Source of the DNA: Psettodes erumei
Taxonomy: Eukaryota > Chordata > Actinopteri > Pleuronectiformes > Psettodidae
Length of the DNA: 64,000 nucleotides
Assembly (NCBI GenBank): GCA_016785225.1
Contig: JAFBJZ010000831.1
Span: 4,226,001 to 4,290,000 of the forward strand
Reading direction: 5' to 3'
A program made the translations under genes and the position numbers. The notes beneath the pieces are model-generated. The model had not been told where the DNA came from. It saw nothing but the letters and a program-made list of their open reading frames with translations, and did no database searches. Positions 24,713-35,297 of the stretch are shown here, in pieces. How positions within the stretch are numbered: the first letter of the stretch is position 1; every line of letters starts with the position of its first letter.

Positions 24713-24812
24713 ATGGGTTGTGGCAATTCCTCAGCCACCAGCACCTCAGGAGGGGGTGAGTGTTTCAGGCTTCTTTGTTCATATACTAATATAAATATAG
24801 ATACATAAATAA

Positions 24813-24863
<51 letters not shown>

Positions 24864-24943
24864 GGGTATCTGCACCAAAGGGAGAAGGTGTTTTGAATGT
24901 AAATGAAGTGTGTCAGGGTTACCCTAGCATTCAGTGTATGCCT

Positions 24944-24985
<42 letters not shown>

Positions 24986-27900
24986 TGGGGGGGTATCAGT
25001 GTCTTGATTTCATTCATAAATAAACAGCATCAAATCATTGCATATATTTGTTTCTCAAAATGTATTTTTTGTAATTTTTTCTCACGTACATTGTACGTAC
25101 ATGTACATCGTACACTTTGTAGCACATTGGCTGCCACTCTATACTATGTGTATGTGTTTGTGTGTGCATGCACATGTGTGTGGCGGTCTCCTATAGCCAC
25201 GGGTGGTGGATCGATCATGAAGGGACTCCCATATTCTAGTAAAACACATTGGAATACCCTCAGGAAGGCACTGCTTTGATATTGAAAACACTGATACAGC
25301 GTTACAGTTACAATGTCAACGTCTGCACTCTTCAAGTAGCATTTCTTTATTTTGTTCATGAATTTCTCTTTCACTTTAGTGTGTTTGCACAAGTTCCCAT
25401 GGATGGACAAAGCAGTTTCACTGGCCAGATTTTGCATCAATGGCTAGGTTTCATTCATAATGCCTGGAGGACATGTATGAATAGTGGAAATACTTTACTA
25501 CATGGTTATACTCATGCTCATCCAGATATCCTTCTTAACTGTGGCTCATCCTCAAACAACACATTACTCCACTGACTTAGTCTGATACTGGTTTTAAACT
25601 GAGCAAATCTCTGGGCAACACAGTCAAACTCAGGTAACAACTGGAATTAAGTATCTACAGGATTACCTCACCACCACTGCCCATTAAAGCAGTATGGTGT
25701 ATGTGTTTGTGCTTGAGCTTGCAGGTACTAATCAGTACTTGCCAAGCATGTACCAGCTGAAGAAAACTACTGGGAAACACAACTGGTGTGCTTTGCTTTA
25801 AATATGAAATGCTTTGAATTTACAATGTGTGCAAACAACATGTAAGTGTCTGAATATTTCCTGGGAATGTGGATTGCTTGAATATGAAGGCCAGATGCTG
25901 TGTTTATTTCTGTGAGGCAGGCCTTATCTGTTTTTCTACACCGTCTCAGAGATCAGTGTTCAGCACAATGTCAAGGACGTGACTGTCACCGTCCTGTCAC
26001 TTTGACAAATGTTGACCAGTGGCTGCTTATTTGTCCATACCAGCTGACACCAGGTCATAGTCAATGGACACTTTTTTTAATCACACCATTATTTTCTGTA
26101 GAATTGAGATAGACACAAATGTTTTAATCCAAGATGTGACACAGCTGTAATAATATAAAATATGTGTTCATCGAAGGTATTATTGTTGACAAATTATGTA
26201 CATTCGTGAACACTTGTCCTCATCTCATCTATGTACATTTTTCAGTCAGTTTAATAACACAGTAATGTATTTTAAGCATAGGTGTTAATTAATGTCTCAA
26301 CAACTCCAACTCTCCTTCTAAGTGCATAAACAAAAGGGGTAACACATAACATAATAAATGGTTTGATGCACTATATTGTAGTTGTAAGTAGATTTAAGTG
26401 CTTATAAATAATTTTGTCAACAATTAAAATGCCTCATATGGGCTCCCATGAGTGAATGCTGGTGTACAAACAGACAATGAATCATAGTGTGATAAATGTC
26501 CTTATATGTATTTATAACTACATTACAGTGTGTTATAATCTACTTGTCAAATTAATGCTCCTATCATCTTGCCATTTCAATTTTTATAGCCTACTTCAAT
26601 GGTAATAGTTATTCAGTGAACATAAATGTCACACTAACCTCTCTAATGTGATGTGTCTAATGTCAGATGGTATTAGATTATGATGAGGATGATGATGACC
26701 TGAACAAGTTCTGCAAACATATTCAGATGTCACACAGGGCTTGGGAAGACAGCAATTCCTTCCCTGTTTCAAACTTGAAAATTATCCGACAAACACAAAT
26801 GGCTAGTTGGGCTTGTATGTTGTTTCACTGTTGGCCACAGAGGGGAAACTGGAAATTTCTTGTGGTGTCCTTAGGTGTTTTTTCAATAGCTTGTGCCTTA
26901 TCAGTAATCCACTCAGTAATGGTGGATAGTAATGGAATCAGCTCTTCAGAGGCAACAAGGCAACGCTCACAAATCCTTCTGAATGAGGATTTGGCTTTTT
27001 AGCTGTTAGCTTGCACACTGCAAACATTGCCTGCATAGCACCGTCTCTGTCAAAATGAAGTCTGGGCTGAAGAGTTTTAACCATCTAAATACATTTGTCC
27101 TTGAGACCTATTCAGTTAAGCTCTTTTCCAACTGCATCGCCTTTGTCATCACTGTGAGTGTCATCACAAACTAGGCTAGGTTTGTCTGTTACTCTTGGAA
27201 AGTGCAACACTTCATACCTTCTTTTCTTTTCTTTACACAACTGTGATGTACGTGTTGTGTTCTCCCTGACTGTGACCTGGACACACTTACAGCTAGAAGG
27301 GACTGCCCTTTGGGAGATTTGATGCAAATTTTTGTTTGTATTTCTGAGTTGATTTATTTAAATTAATGAATTGCCTTGTGGAACAGATCAAACTGTCTCG
27401 TGAGCCTCATACATCCCGCAGGCTGGATGTTCCCACCCCTGTAGATGTTTTGCAAATGCTAATTAGGGAGGGTAAAAGTAACATTTTGCCACTTATTTTG
27501 CATCCAGGCGGTGTCCAAATTATAACCGTGACTAAAGTCATTCAGAAAGCTTCAAAGTCGGGTTATACAAAATGTTCCACTTCCAAGTAGTGGTCTTACC
27601 AAACTCTAATAACAGCCTCACTCTATATCACATTGCTCATCCCTACTGTTCTGCAGCCAGATGTGCACCCTTGGATATGAATGAGCTTTTGTCAGGCTTC
27701 TGAATAGCCCCTGTGTCATGTCAGCAGACTCAAACATTTACCATGAAAAAAAGCCCTCCATTCCTTTTAACAGGATGAAACCCAGTGTATTTCCTGTGTA
27801 ATGTAGATTCTCCAATTTTCTTCTATTCCATGCTATTCTTGCAGTGATCTTTTCAAGGCACATTTCTATACTGATGCAATGAGGAATGGCATGAAAAAGT

Positions 27901-30900
27901 GATTTGAAGATTTGGGGCCTTTGTTCCCCTGCTGTTGTCATTGTGATACTGCAGGTTCAAGGAGGAAGTTAGATTATCCTTGAGGTGGAATCTATAATGC
28001 TCTCATTTCTATTCAAAACAAGTCCAGTGGACTGCCTGTGAAAGAATGAGCTGCTGTTGGTCCATGAATGAGTCACAGCATTAGGATAAACACGGATGTC
28101 ATTTACTTATTTACAACATATCCTCTGAGGCCCCTTGGAGACAAACGTAGATATCTAAAAATTATAGTTATATATATATATATATATATATATAGTATAA
28201 TATACTGGATATAATGGATTTACTGGATATACTGTATCTATATGAGATATATTGTTGGATATGGCAGAAGTATTTGCTTATCTCCTAGTAAATATTATGT
28301 TGTGTCTCATGCTTTAAGCAACTGTTGACTTTTTAAATACTAAATATATTAAAACAAGACCACGATCTTTCTCTAACTGTGTCTGAGTGCAGTGAGTGCC
28401 TGATGATAACAATAAAAGCTTTTAAAGCCTGCTTTAGACACTGTGAGTGGCTATTGGATGTATAGGTAAAACAAATGTAATGCACAGCTGGGGATCATTT
28501 TGCCATTAGGCAGTACTTTTCTTTCAGTATGTATTTGCTGTTGGAAAATCATCAATCATTGGATGTAAACCTAATGTATTGGGTTGTACATTTGGTTCAT
28601 AATCAAGCTTGGAGCCAGTGTTACCACCTCCTTAAATCAGTGCAAGCTAAGGGTCCGCATCTTCACTTTTGTCTGTCTGAGCAATTAAATGACTGTTACC
28701 AGTGTCATCTTAAGTGTTGGGTGTTAAACTAATGGATTTCTTTGACATGCTCTTAAGTAGTGGGCAGAGAGCTTTGAGATGAGGGGTGTGCTGAAGTGCG
28801 ATGTATAATATAGTGGTGATACTTTGTGTGTACATGTGTGTGATTTATGTCCTGTGGCTGCTGAATCAAGGCCTAATGATGGAAAGAAACAGCTGTATGG
28901 TCCATGAATTGCAAACACACAGCAATTAATTAATGGTTAGGTAACACACATGAGGATAAAGTAAATCTGGTCTTTTCATCTGTTTTCAGGGCCAGCAGAA
29001 GTCTCCAAAGATGTGTAAGTCATTTTCTGTTGATTGGTTGAAGTATTTGTGAAGCTCATCATCTGTAGCCTCCAGCCTTTGTATTTTCATATCACACATT
29101 ACTCTTTAACAAAGCTGCTTGATATATATTTTACTTTTAGTAAACAAAAGCCATATGAAATTGATAGCATTAAAATTTACTAAATTATCCTATATTATTA
29201 TTTCAAGAAAACAAATAAATTTTGTTTTCATTAAGAGGAAATTGTACATTCTAAATACTTAAGAAAAATCATCACTTCAGACCATTCAAGTTTTTCTTTG
29301 AAGTGTCATTCAGAGGATGGATTGTACTCATTAGTTGTTAAAGGATAGGGAGGAGTTGCATTTCATAAGCATCACCTGGCATCAGTGTGTGTCTTTGTGA
29401 ACTGTATATATATACTTTGTGTGCGTGTGTTTGTGTGCTCCTGGATAAACACCTGAGCAGCCAACACAAGACCCATGAGAGCTGACAGCAGTACACTACA
29501 GACTCACTAAGGCTAATCACAGCTTCCTTGGACTCTACAATGCAGCAAAATCTCTGTCCTCTCTCTCTCTCTCTCTCTCTCCCCCTCCATCTCTTACCAT
29601 ATAAAACAAAAGATTAAGGGAATAATACACCCCAAAAGGGTAATATATGTCATCATTTTACTTGCACTGCTGGAACAGTAACAGAGTGAATTAGGTGATG
29701 AAGCTTAGTGTCAACCCTTAAAAAAGCTAAGAAAGCACAAGTAGTGGCTCAAACCTGAAATGAAAACTGGCGATTAGTCTGATCATCGCTTCTTCAAAAC
29801 TTCCAAAGTGGAATGAGCCATATTCCCTACAGGGCTAAATGAAGCGTAGCTCAAATGTGTTGCAGCTATGTGACTGCACTTCCACTGTTGAGTGGTCAAT
29901 GCTTCTCACAAGTCAATTTGTTTTTTGAGGTTTATTTCCTGTGTCCTCCTAAGAGCTGACCTGACCCATGCTTCTTCTCTCAATCAGGACAGAAGATCCC
30001 TTGGCAGAAGATGAGAAAAGAAGGTATTTTTCAAATTCTCTGATTTACTTATTAGCTTGCTATTGGATTTTCGATAAATGATGAAATTTTGCAATGTGTA
30101 ATTGCAAAATAATGGTCTTGACTTTGTAGCATACAGAGAATGGATTTTTAATCATTTATTTGAGATTTTGAAATGTGGTCATTAGGTAAGACATTTAAGT
30201 CTATTTTTTAAATTACCACGATTTTCACGACTGTTAACAATTATTTAAATTGGTAACAAGGAATCCAATTATATTCTTTGAAACTGGTTTCAAAGATGAT
30301 GAATTGTTATTAGAGCCACATTGTTTAAAGTAACATTTTTATCCTCTTGCACCAAGAATCACAGTGTAACACCTCTTCAAGTCCAGTGTTTCCTTGGTTG
30401 ATGCACTGTAGTAAAGTTAACTAAACACCTATACATAACAACATCACACAAAGCCTTGTATGAAAAGGTATTACATCTTTCCAACCAACAGATGAAACTG
30501 TATTCACTTGAGAAGCAGCCGTAACATGATTCATACTTCTTCTCCTCTCTTCTCAGGAACTATGGTGGTGTGTATGTTGGTCTACCAGCAGACCTGACCA
30601 CGGTGGCTGCCAGTCAGTCCAAGTCCACACGTAAAGGTAACATAATTCTGGAAAACCATTATTCTCTAACTAACCAATCATCTTTGCACATGAAAACTAA
30701 CACCATTGGTTATATTAAGATGTATTAGGAGGGTGACAGCGACGAGCATATTCTAGTGTTGCAGTTTAGGGGCGTAGAGAGAAATAATCCCTGGTGGCCG
30801 AGCCACCACCCCATGAAACCACATGTCGCCTGCGGCATCTTTTGTTTTCTCTGACCTTTATTTTTACTGAATCTTAATGAGAAGCAATCACTTTACTATC

Positions 30901-31497
30901 ACAGCTTGGGTTCTCATATCTGTGGAGATAAATATAGTTTCATTGCCAATAGCAAAGTTCAATAAAATAATGTAGAACGTATTTTATTTCATCAATATGT
31001 GCTTCACACAGGTCTGTTCATGTCGTACTGATTTAGTTTGTTGCATATTCAGTGATTTCCACAGCAGTCTCATTCAATCTCTCAGAATGCAAATACAGTA
31101 TTTATGTGGCACTTACTTAATTTTCTGTAGCCAGCTTTCTAACAGAGAAATGTCCACAGAAATCAAATATAAATCATAACTTTTTGTATTGCAATGTGAC
31201 CTGTGATAAGAAGTTACAGTAAACAATCTACCTCTATTTTTGACTCCTGAAGGCTTTCTCTCATCACATTCGTCCTTGTGTCCATTCAGGTTAAATATAA
31301 TAATGAATTGATTATTTTTGTATCCTCTGGCAGAAGTATTGACTCTTTTTTTACTGAGGGAAGAGTGTGGGTGTTTTTGAGCACAATCATAACACTGAGG
31401 CAGAAACAAATGAAGTAGAAATTCGTCAAATAATTCTCTCCCTATTTAATTATATGATACTAACAGTTTTTGTTGTTTTGCCCCTCATGCAGACTAG
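24713..31497 (+). CDS. c12orf75: Overexpressed in colon carcinoma 1 homologue (OCC-1), 62 residues
   Basis: Homologue of human C12orf75/OCC-1, a small acidic-basic protein of poorly known function. Coding exons: 24713-24755, 28990-29014, 29988-30023, 30557-30636 and 31493-31497. All introns are GT-AG and phases join (1, 2, 2, 1). The N-terminus MGCGNSSATSTSGGGPAEVS and the core KRRNYGGVYVGLPADLTTVA match the vertebrate family, and the length is close to the human 63 residues. MGCGNS starts with a Gly at position 2 and a Cys at 3, as in N-myristoylated/palmitoylated proteins; that is inference. The last coding exon supplies only two bases of the final Asp codon plus the TAG stop, so the protein ends STRKD; human ends in a similar RK-plus-one residue. 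The terminal exon is the least certain: if the donor at 30637 were not used, the frame would run on with unrelated sequence. Confidence 0.88.
24814..24863. repeat. Compound microsatellite (TG)n(AG)n, copy 1
   Basis: About 14 TG units then about 10 AG units, followed by GGGGTATC. It starts about 60 bases into c12orf75 intron 1. Confidence 0.95.
24943..24986. repeat. Compound microsatellite (TG)n(AG)n, copy 2
   Basis: Same order of TG then AG units as copy 1, followed by TGGGGGGGTATC. The shared GGGGTATC flank suggests that the two arose by local duplication. Confidence 0.95.
28168..28195. repeat. (TA)n microsatellite
   Basis: About 14 perfect TA units in c12orf75 intron 1, followed by TATA-rich degenerate sequence to about 28250. 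Confidence 0.9.
29560..29581. repeat. (CT)n microsatellite
   Basis: About 11 CT units in c12orf75 intron 2 (29015-29987), which otherwise shows nothing recognisable. Confidence 0.9.
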
Positions 31498-31502
31498 CAG
31501 CT

Positions 31503-31658
31503 ATGGAAGGGAACATTGCACAGGTAAGAAAAAAAAGTGGCTGCTTGGTCACCTGCTCAGTATTTCTTCTTTTAAGGTCAATGGAATGATTTTATTCTTT
31601 GTTTCGACAGGACCCGGTATATTCATTCACCAACACTCAAATAACAGGCAGAGAACAT
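31503..31658 (+). other. Candidate small exons just after the c12orf75 stop codon
   Basis: Six bases after the OCC-1 TAG an ATG (31503, G at -3 and +4) opens a frame MEGNIAQ that runs to a good donor (CAG|GTAAGA) at 31524. An 87-base intron ending TTTGTTTCGACAG follows, then a 48-base segment 31611-31658 in the same frame (DPVYSFTNTQITGREH), ending at another good donor (CAT|GTAAGT). These could be 3' UTR exons of c12orf75 or the start of a separate ORF. I do not recognise the peptide. Acceptors in phase with the ORF below exist at 31724 and 31739, but both are weak. Confidence 0.35.
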
Positions 31659-31825
31659 GTAAGTGCTCCAATTCTGGCTCACCAATCACTGGCTTAAGTC
31701 TCAGGCTTCAATACTCTCATTGAGCGAGGATGTGGACAGTTTGCCGGGGCTCTGAGGACACTGCCTCGTGGAGTCATGGGAGGCACAGTGACGCAGGGAT
31801 GCAGAGTAGAGGTCCGTATATGGCA

Positions 31826-31827
<2 letters not shown>

Positions 31828-31877
<50 letters not shown>
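31828..31877. repeat. (CAT)n trinucleotide microsatellite
   Basis: About 16 CAT units. Read on + in the frame of the neighbouring ORF they give poly-Ser; on the minus strand they give poly-Asp. They may sit in a short intron (possible donor GTATAT at 31816, acceptor AAAAG at 31899). Confidence 0.95.
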
Positions 31878-31913
31878 CCCTTCATTTTTCAAAAAAAAGA
31901 AAAAGATAGAAAG

Positions 31914-32072
31914 ATGGACATCAAAGCGGACAAGCACCCACCCATAGACTGGCAGCTGTGGGCGGCGGCAGCGGGCATTGTGACAGCCATCTTTGGCTTC
32001 TCGGTCATGGCACTGGGATGTTCTCTTTCCCTCTCAGGAGAAGACAGGGAACCCAGCCAACTCACTCACTAA
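31914..32072 (+). CDS. Unrecognised small ORF with one transmembrane segment
   Basis: A 52-codon ORF opening at an ATG in strong Kozak context (AAGATGG). It reads MDIKADKHPPIDW, then a hydrophobic span of about 24 residues (QLWAAAAGIVTAIFGFSVMA, then LGCSL) and an acidic tail SGEDREPSQLTH. This is the layout of a single-pass micropeptide. GC content and codon use are higher than in the AT-rich flanks. The frame is open upstream to 31698, through the CAT repeat and a GC-rich part (FAGALRTLPRGVMGGTVTQG), so the ORF could be the last exon of a longer protein that includes the exons at 31503-31658. I know no family with this sequence. Chance ORFs of this size are common; the long apolar run and start context make this one better than most. 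Confidence 0.35.
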   Translation: MDIKADKHPPIDWQLWAAAAGIVTAIFGFSVMALGCSLSLSGEDREPSQLTH

Positions 32073-35000
32073 CTAACTGTCTAACTCGCACACATTCCCA
32101 GTAGCCCTCTGCAATAATAATCACTGCTCAGTTATTTCTCTAAAACACCATCAATGATTCATTGTGTGGCAGAGACAGGGTAAGAGAGACAGAGAGAAAT
32201 CAAAATTTCACAGAAAGCAGCAAACACATTCCTGTTGATGCGTCACAGAATGTCACAGTGTTATTGAAATAACTTTGTTTTCAATCAGGGACCTTCTGCT
32301 GCAACAGAAATGTCTGAAAGTGACACTGATTTGAATTACAGGTCTAAATGCTGACAACAGCTGTGGGTTATGTCAGGGGTTAAACAACAGACGTCCCAGT
32401 GTCCTGGGTGCATCAACCACCTTCTACCTGTTGTTGTCTCTTAACTTGTGCCCCAGACTGATTATATAACAACAGCATATGACTCATGGTATTTAGAGGA
32501 TCTCTCTCTCACGCTCTCTCTCACACTCTCTCTCTCTGTGTCTGCCTGCCTCTGTCTGTCTCTGTCTCTGTCTCTGTCCCTGTCTCGTGCTCTCTCTGCT
32601 TCTCCCTGCAATGTGCTGTTTTATTTCTCTGAAGAGCTCAGGCTCAGATGCATCTGGATAAGTCACACAGCTCTTATACTCTTTCTAATTGTCGCACAGT
32701 TTGTTCGTATCTCACAACATAAATATGATCTCATGTAACTAACAGCAAAAAATGTGTCTTTAAATTATCTTCAGCTGCAAAAAAATAGTGCACAAAGGAA
32801 ACATGGTAAGAAGAGAAGCAGAAATGGTGAACTGGTTTTCCCCTCTGTTTAAACCTCTTTGTTTATTGCTTTGTAATATGTGCACTGATTTTGTTATGCA
32901 TTATTTTATTGTATTGTAAAATACATTGTATTGTATTTAAGTCACTGGGCTGGTTTAATTTTGGGTCTTTCTTCTTCTTTTCTCATTTCCTGAAACTGCT
33001 AGGCACTCTAGTTTTTACAGAAGTAAAGAGTACATTCATTGGGGACTATGTTCAGCTGCAGCAGAATGTGTATGAGGGACTGATAATAAACTACAGCACC
33101 CAGGTTCATTATAAGGAAGGAACTTGTCACCCCGTGCAACAATGTGACTCTGTTAAGTCTTTTTAATAGCTTTTGGTCAACAATTGAGGTCTACAGCCCA
33201 GAGGAATATGTTATGTCATGCTTTGGATACAAAGACAACACATGTTTGAAGGATCAATTAAATGTTGGTTTGAATATTTAAGGTGATTATATAACAATAT
33301 GAAGAATATACAGTATCACCATCCTTGTCCTTTAACAAAGGCTCCACAGTATCTCTAGAAAACTAGACAAGACAAAACAAAACAAAAAAACACAGCCGTA
33401 AATACACATTACGGCTGGCCGAGCATCAGGGGCCAAGGTCAATTGTCAGCCAGACAGTTCTCTTCTGTAATGAATGTACAACGTCCTTGACTACCCAGGA
33501 CCCAAGAGGAGGGTGGAAATAGGCCAACTTTAAACACTTGAGATTCAAGAGATGCTCTTTCCATGTCACACAAAGGCTTCTTGTGTCATCTTGTGTGTGT
33601 AGCCTTAACTCCCTCAACTGGCCAGGGGCATAAAACTAGGGATTTATTTCATCATGCCTGAATACAAGCTCACTGTTTACTCAGAGCCTGTCCTGACCTC
33701 CCTTGGGCCCTAAGCAAAATCCTGCAAAGGGGCCCTCCTACCTGACCTGTGAGCCATGTAAACCTTTTTCAGATGTAAAATTTTTTTTTTTACTATTGCT
33801 TGGTGGAATACTTGATAATCATTATTAAACGAGAGATGTGCATCCATAGCACCCAGTATCCCAATGCTAATCAATATTTTAAATTCAATATATGATCAGT
33901 TGTCAGTATCAATCCAGGGTTTACACTCTTGCATTATGAAAGTTGTAACTAAACCTTGATTTGATAATGACTGTGTGTGTTACAGTGTGTGTTACATATG
34001 CTGTGTATTTGCAGTGTTTGCACTGGTCTCCACAGAGGTTGCAGTGGGAAAGCACGTTTCATTTCCTAAACGTGCATAACGACACATGTTCATGCACGTT
34101 GACAAGCTGCACTATATAAAACTGTTGCTCGTAGGCATTTATCAAAAGTACATGCAAACAGTTGCATTTCAGTCACTTTTATCAGGCGCTTAGTCACAGA
34201 GCGCAGCCCCGGAAATGGCTGGTGAGCGAGCAAGACATAGGCAGACCAAGAGATGCAGCGCCCAATGAGGTGAGAGAGACAGACAGACTGAAGAGAGACA
34301 TGCACTTCGAGCCAGCACATCAACTTAACATTAATGTTATTTACTGACATCAAAATTGGAGAGAAGAGAACACACGTTTACCTGATTGCTTTTCACGTAA
34401 CTCACTCTCATGGTGTTTTTTAAAGGACCGCAGCATAATTTGTGGAGCCCCACGCAACGTGCTTGGGGAGCATATATAATGGCCCTGGCTGATGTGTTTC
34501 CTGTTTGTGTCTGTTTTCTTTGGGGTGCATTTCAGAATGACGCCCACTATAAGTCACATCGATGCCAAGAGATTTCATGTGGTGTCTTTAAATTGCATTT
34601 GTTAGCTACTGTTGTTGCTACTGCGTTGCAGGTACAATATACTGCAGATACAAAGAGCTGCTTTATGTGCTGTGAAGTTTGCGTGCAGTGTGCCTACAGC
34701 ACTGCAGCACCAGATTTGATCCGAGCCCCACTTGAGACCTTAAAATTTGACTCTCCCTTTCCTTGATGTCTACATTTCCTCCCTGCTGCTGCCTCAGTTT
34801 TCTGCAGTCTCTAACAGAGGCCTTTGGCTTTTATAGCTTGTTGTGCCACCTGTCTCTCCCTCTTTTTATCAGCCCCTTGATGCCCTTTATGGTTGTTCCT
34901 CCTGAATATGATGAATGTCATTGCCTTTGCCCTGTTCGATTAGTCCAACAGGGACAAGGGGGCAGAATGTGGATGTGGTCCTCTGTGTTTAAATGCTGCT

Positions 35001-35090
35001 GTGGCACAGAGTGGGATAGCTGTAAAAGATGTGCAGCACAGCATGTTTTTTGAATGTAGTAAGGATGTGCTGGAGTTGTACAACATTTTG
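32073..35090. other. Non-coding stretch downstream of the small ORF
   Basis: About 3 kb without a supportable exon. A + strand AATAAA at 33085-33090 could end transcripts of c12orf75 or of the small ORF. A 9-bp perfect hairpin lies at 33393-33417. Around 33680-33760 'cttgggccctaagcaaaatcctgcaaaggggccct' resembles the ends of non-autonomous hAT-like elements, at low confidence. Confidence 0.45.
32500..32602. repeat. CT/TCTG-rich simple repeat
   Basis: Interrupted CT units with CTGT and CTGTCT variants, pyrimidine-rich on the + strand. It creates a spurious Leu/Ser-rich open frame. Confidence 0.85.
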
Positions 35091-35297
35091 TTAAAGGAAC
35101 AGCATGACATTTTGGATAAAATGTACTTATTCACTTTCTTCCTGAGAGTTAGATAAGAAGATTCATACCACTCTCATTACACCCTTTATAACACAGACTT
35201 TCTGTTTTCCCCACATATCATGAGAAGGATGTCAATCTTCTCATCCAACTCTTGGCTAGAGCGCAAATATGAGCATTTCTCTAAACTACTCTTTTAT
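35091..35297. mobile_element. MITE-like fold-back repeat with both arms, internal deletion
   Basis: The left arm (35091-35163: 'acattttgga', 'cttattcactttctt', 'gagagttagataagaagatt') and right arm (35236-35297: 'caatcttctcatccaactct', 'gcgcaaatatgagcattt') are diverged inverted copies of each other. Both match the family seen at 23440-23625. Most of the middle part of the family is missing here. Confidence 0.65.

Larger units (their letters stand above)
24756..28989 (+). other. c12orf75 intron 1
   Basis: A 4.2-kb intron. It begins with two compound microsatellites (described separately), and includes nested palindromes near 25084-25106 and a TA repeat at 28168-28195. Near 27405-27445 a stretch ending 'gctggatgttcccacccctg' recalls the end of a hAT-type element, but no partner end was found. 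A 111-codon open frame at 26667-27002 has no splice or homology support. Confidence 0.5.

Noticed and set aside
26667..27002. 111-codon open frame inside c12orf75 intron 1
   Set aside because: No protein family resemblance, no intact transposon around it, and no supporting splice structure.
31659..31704. 46-base intron joining 31658 to the acceptor TCTCAG at 31704
   Set aside because: Too short for a vertebrate spliceosomal intron, and the resulting frame stops after 16 codons.
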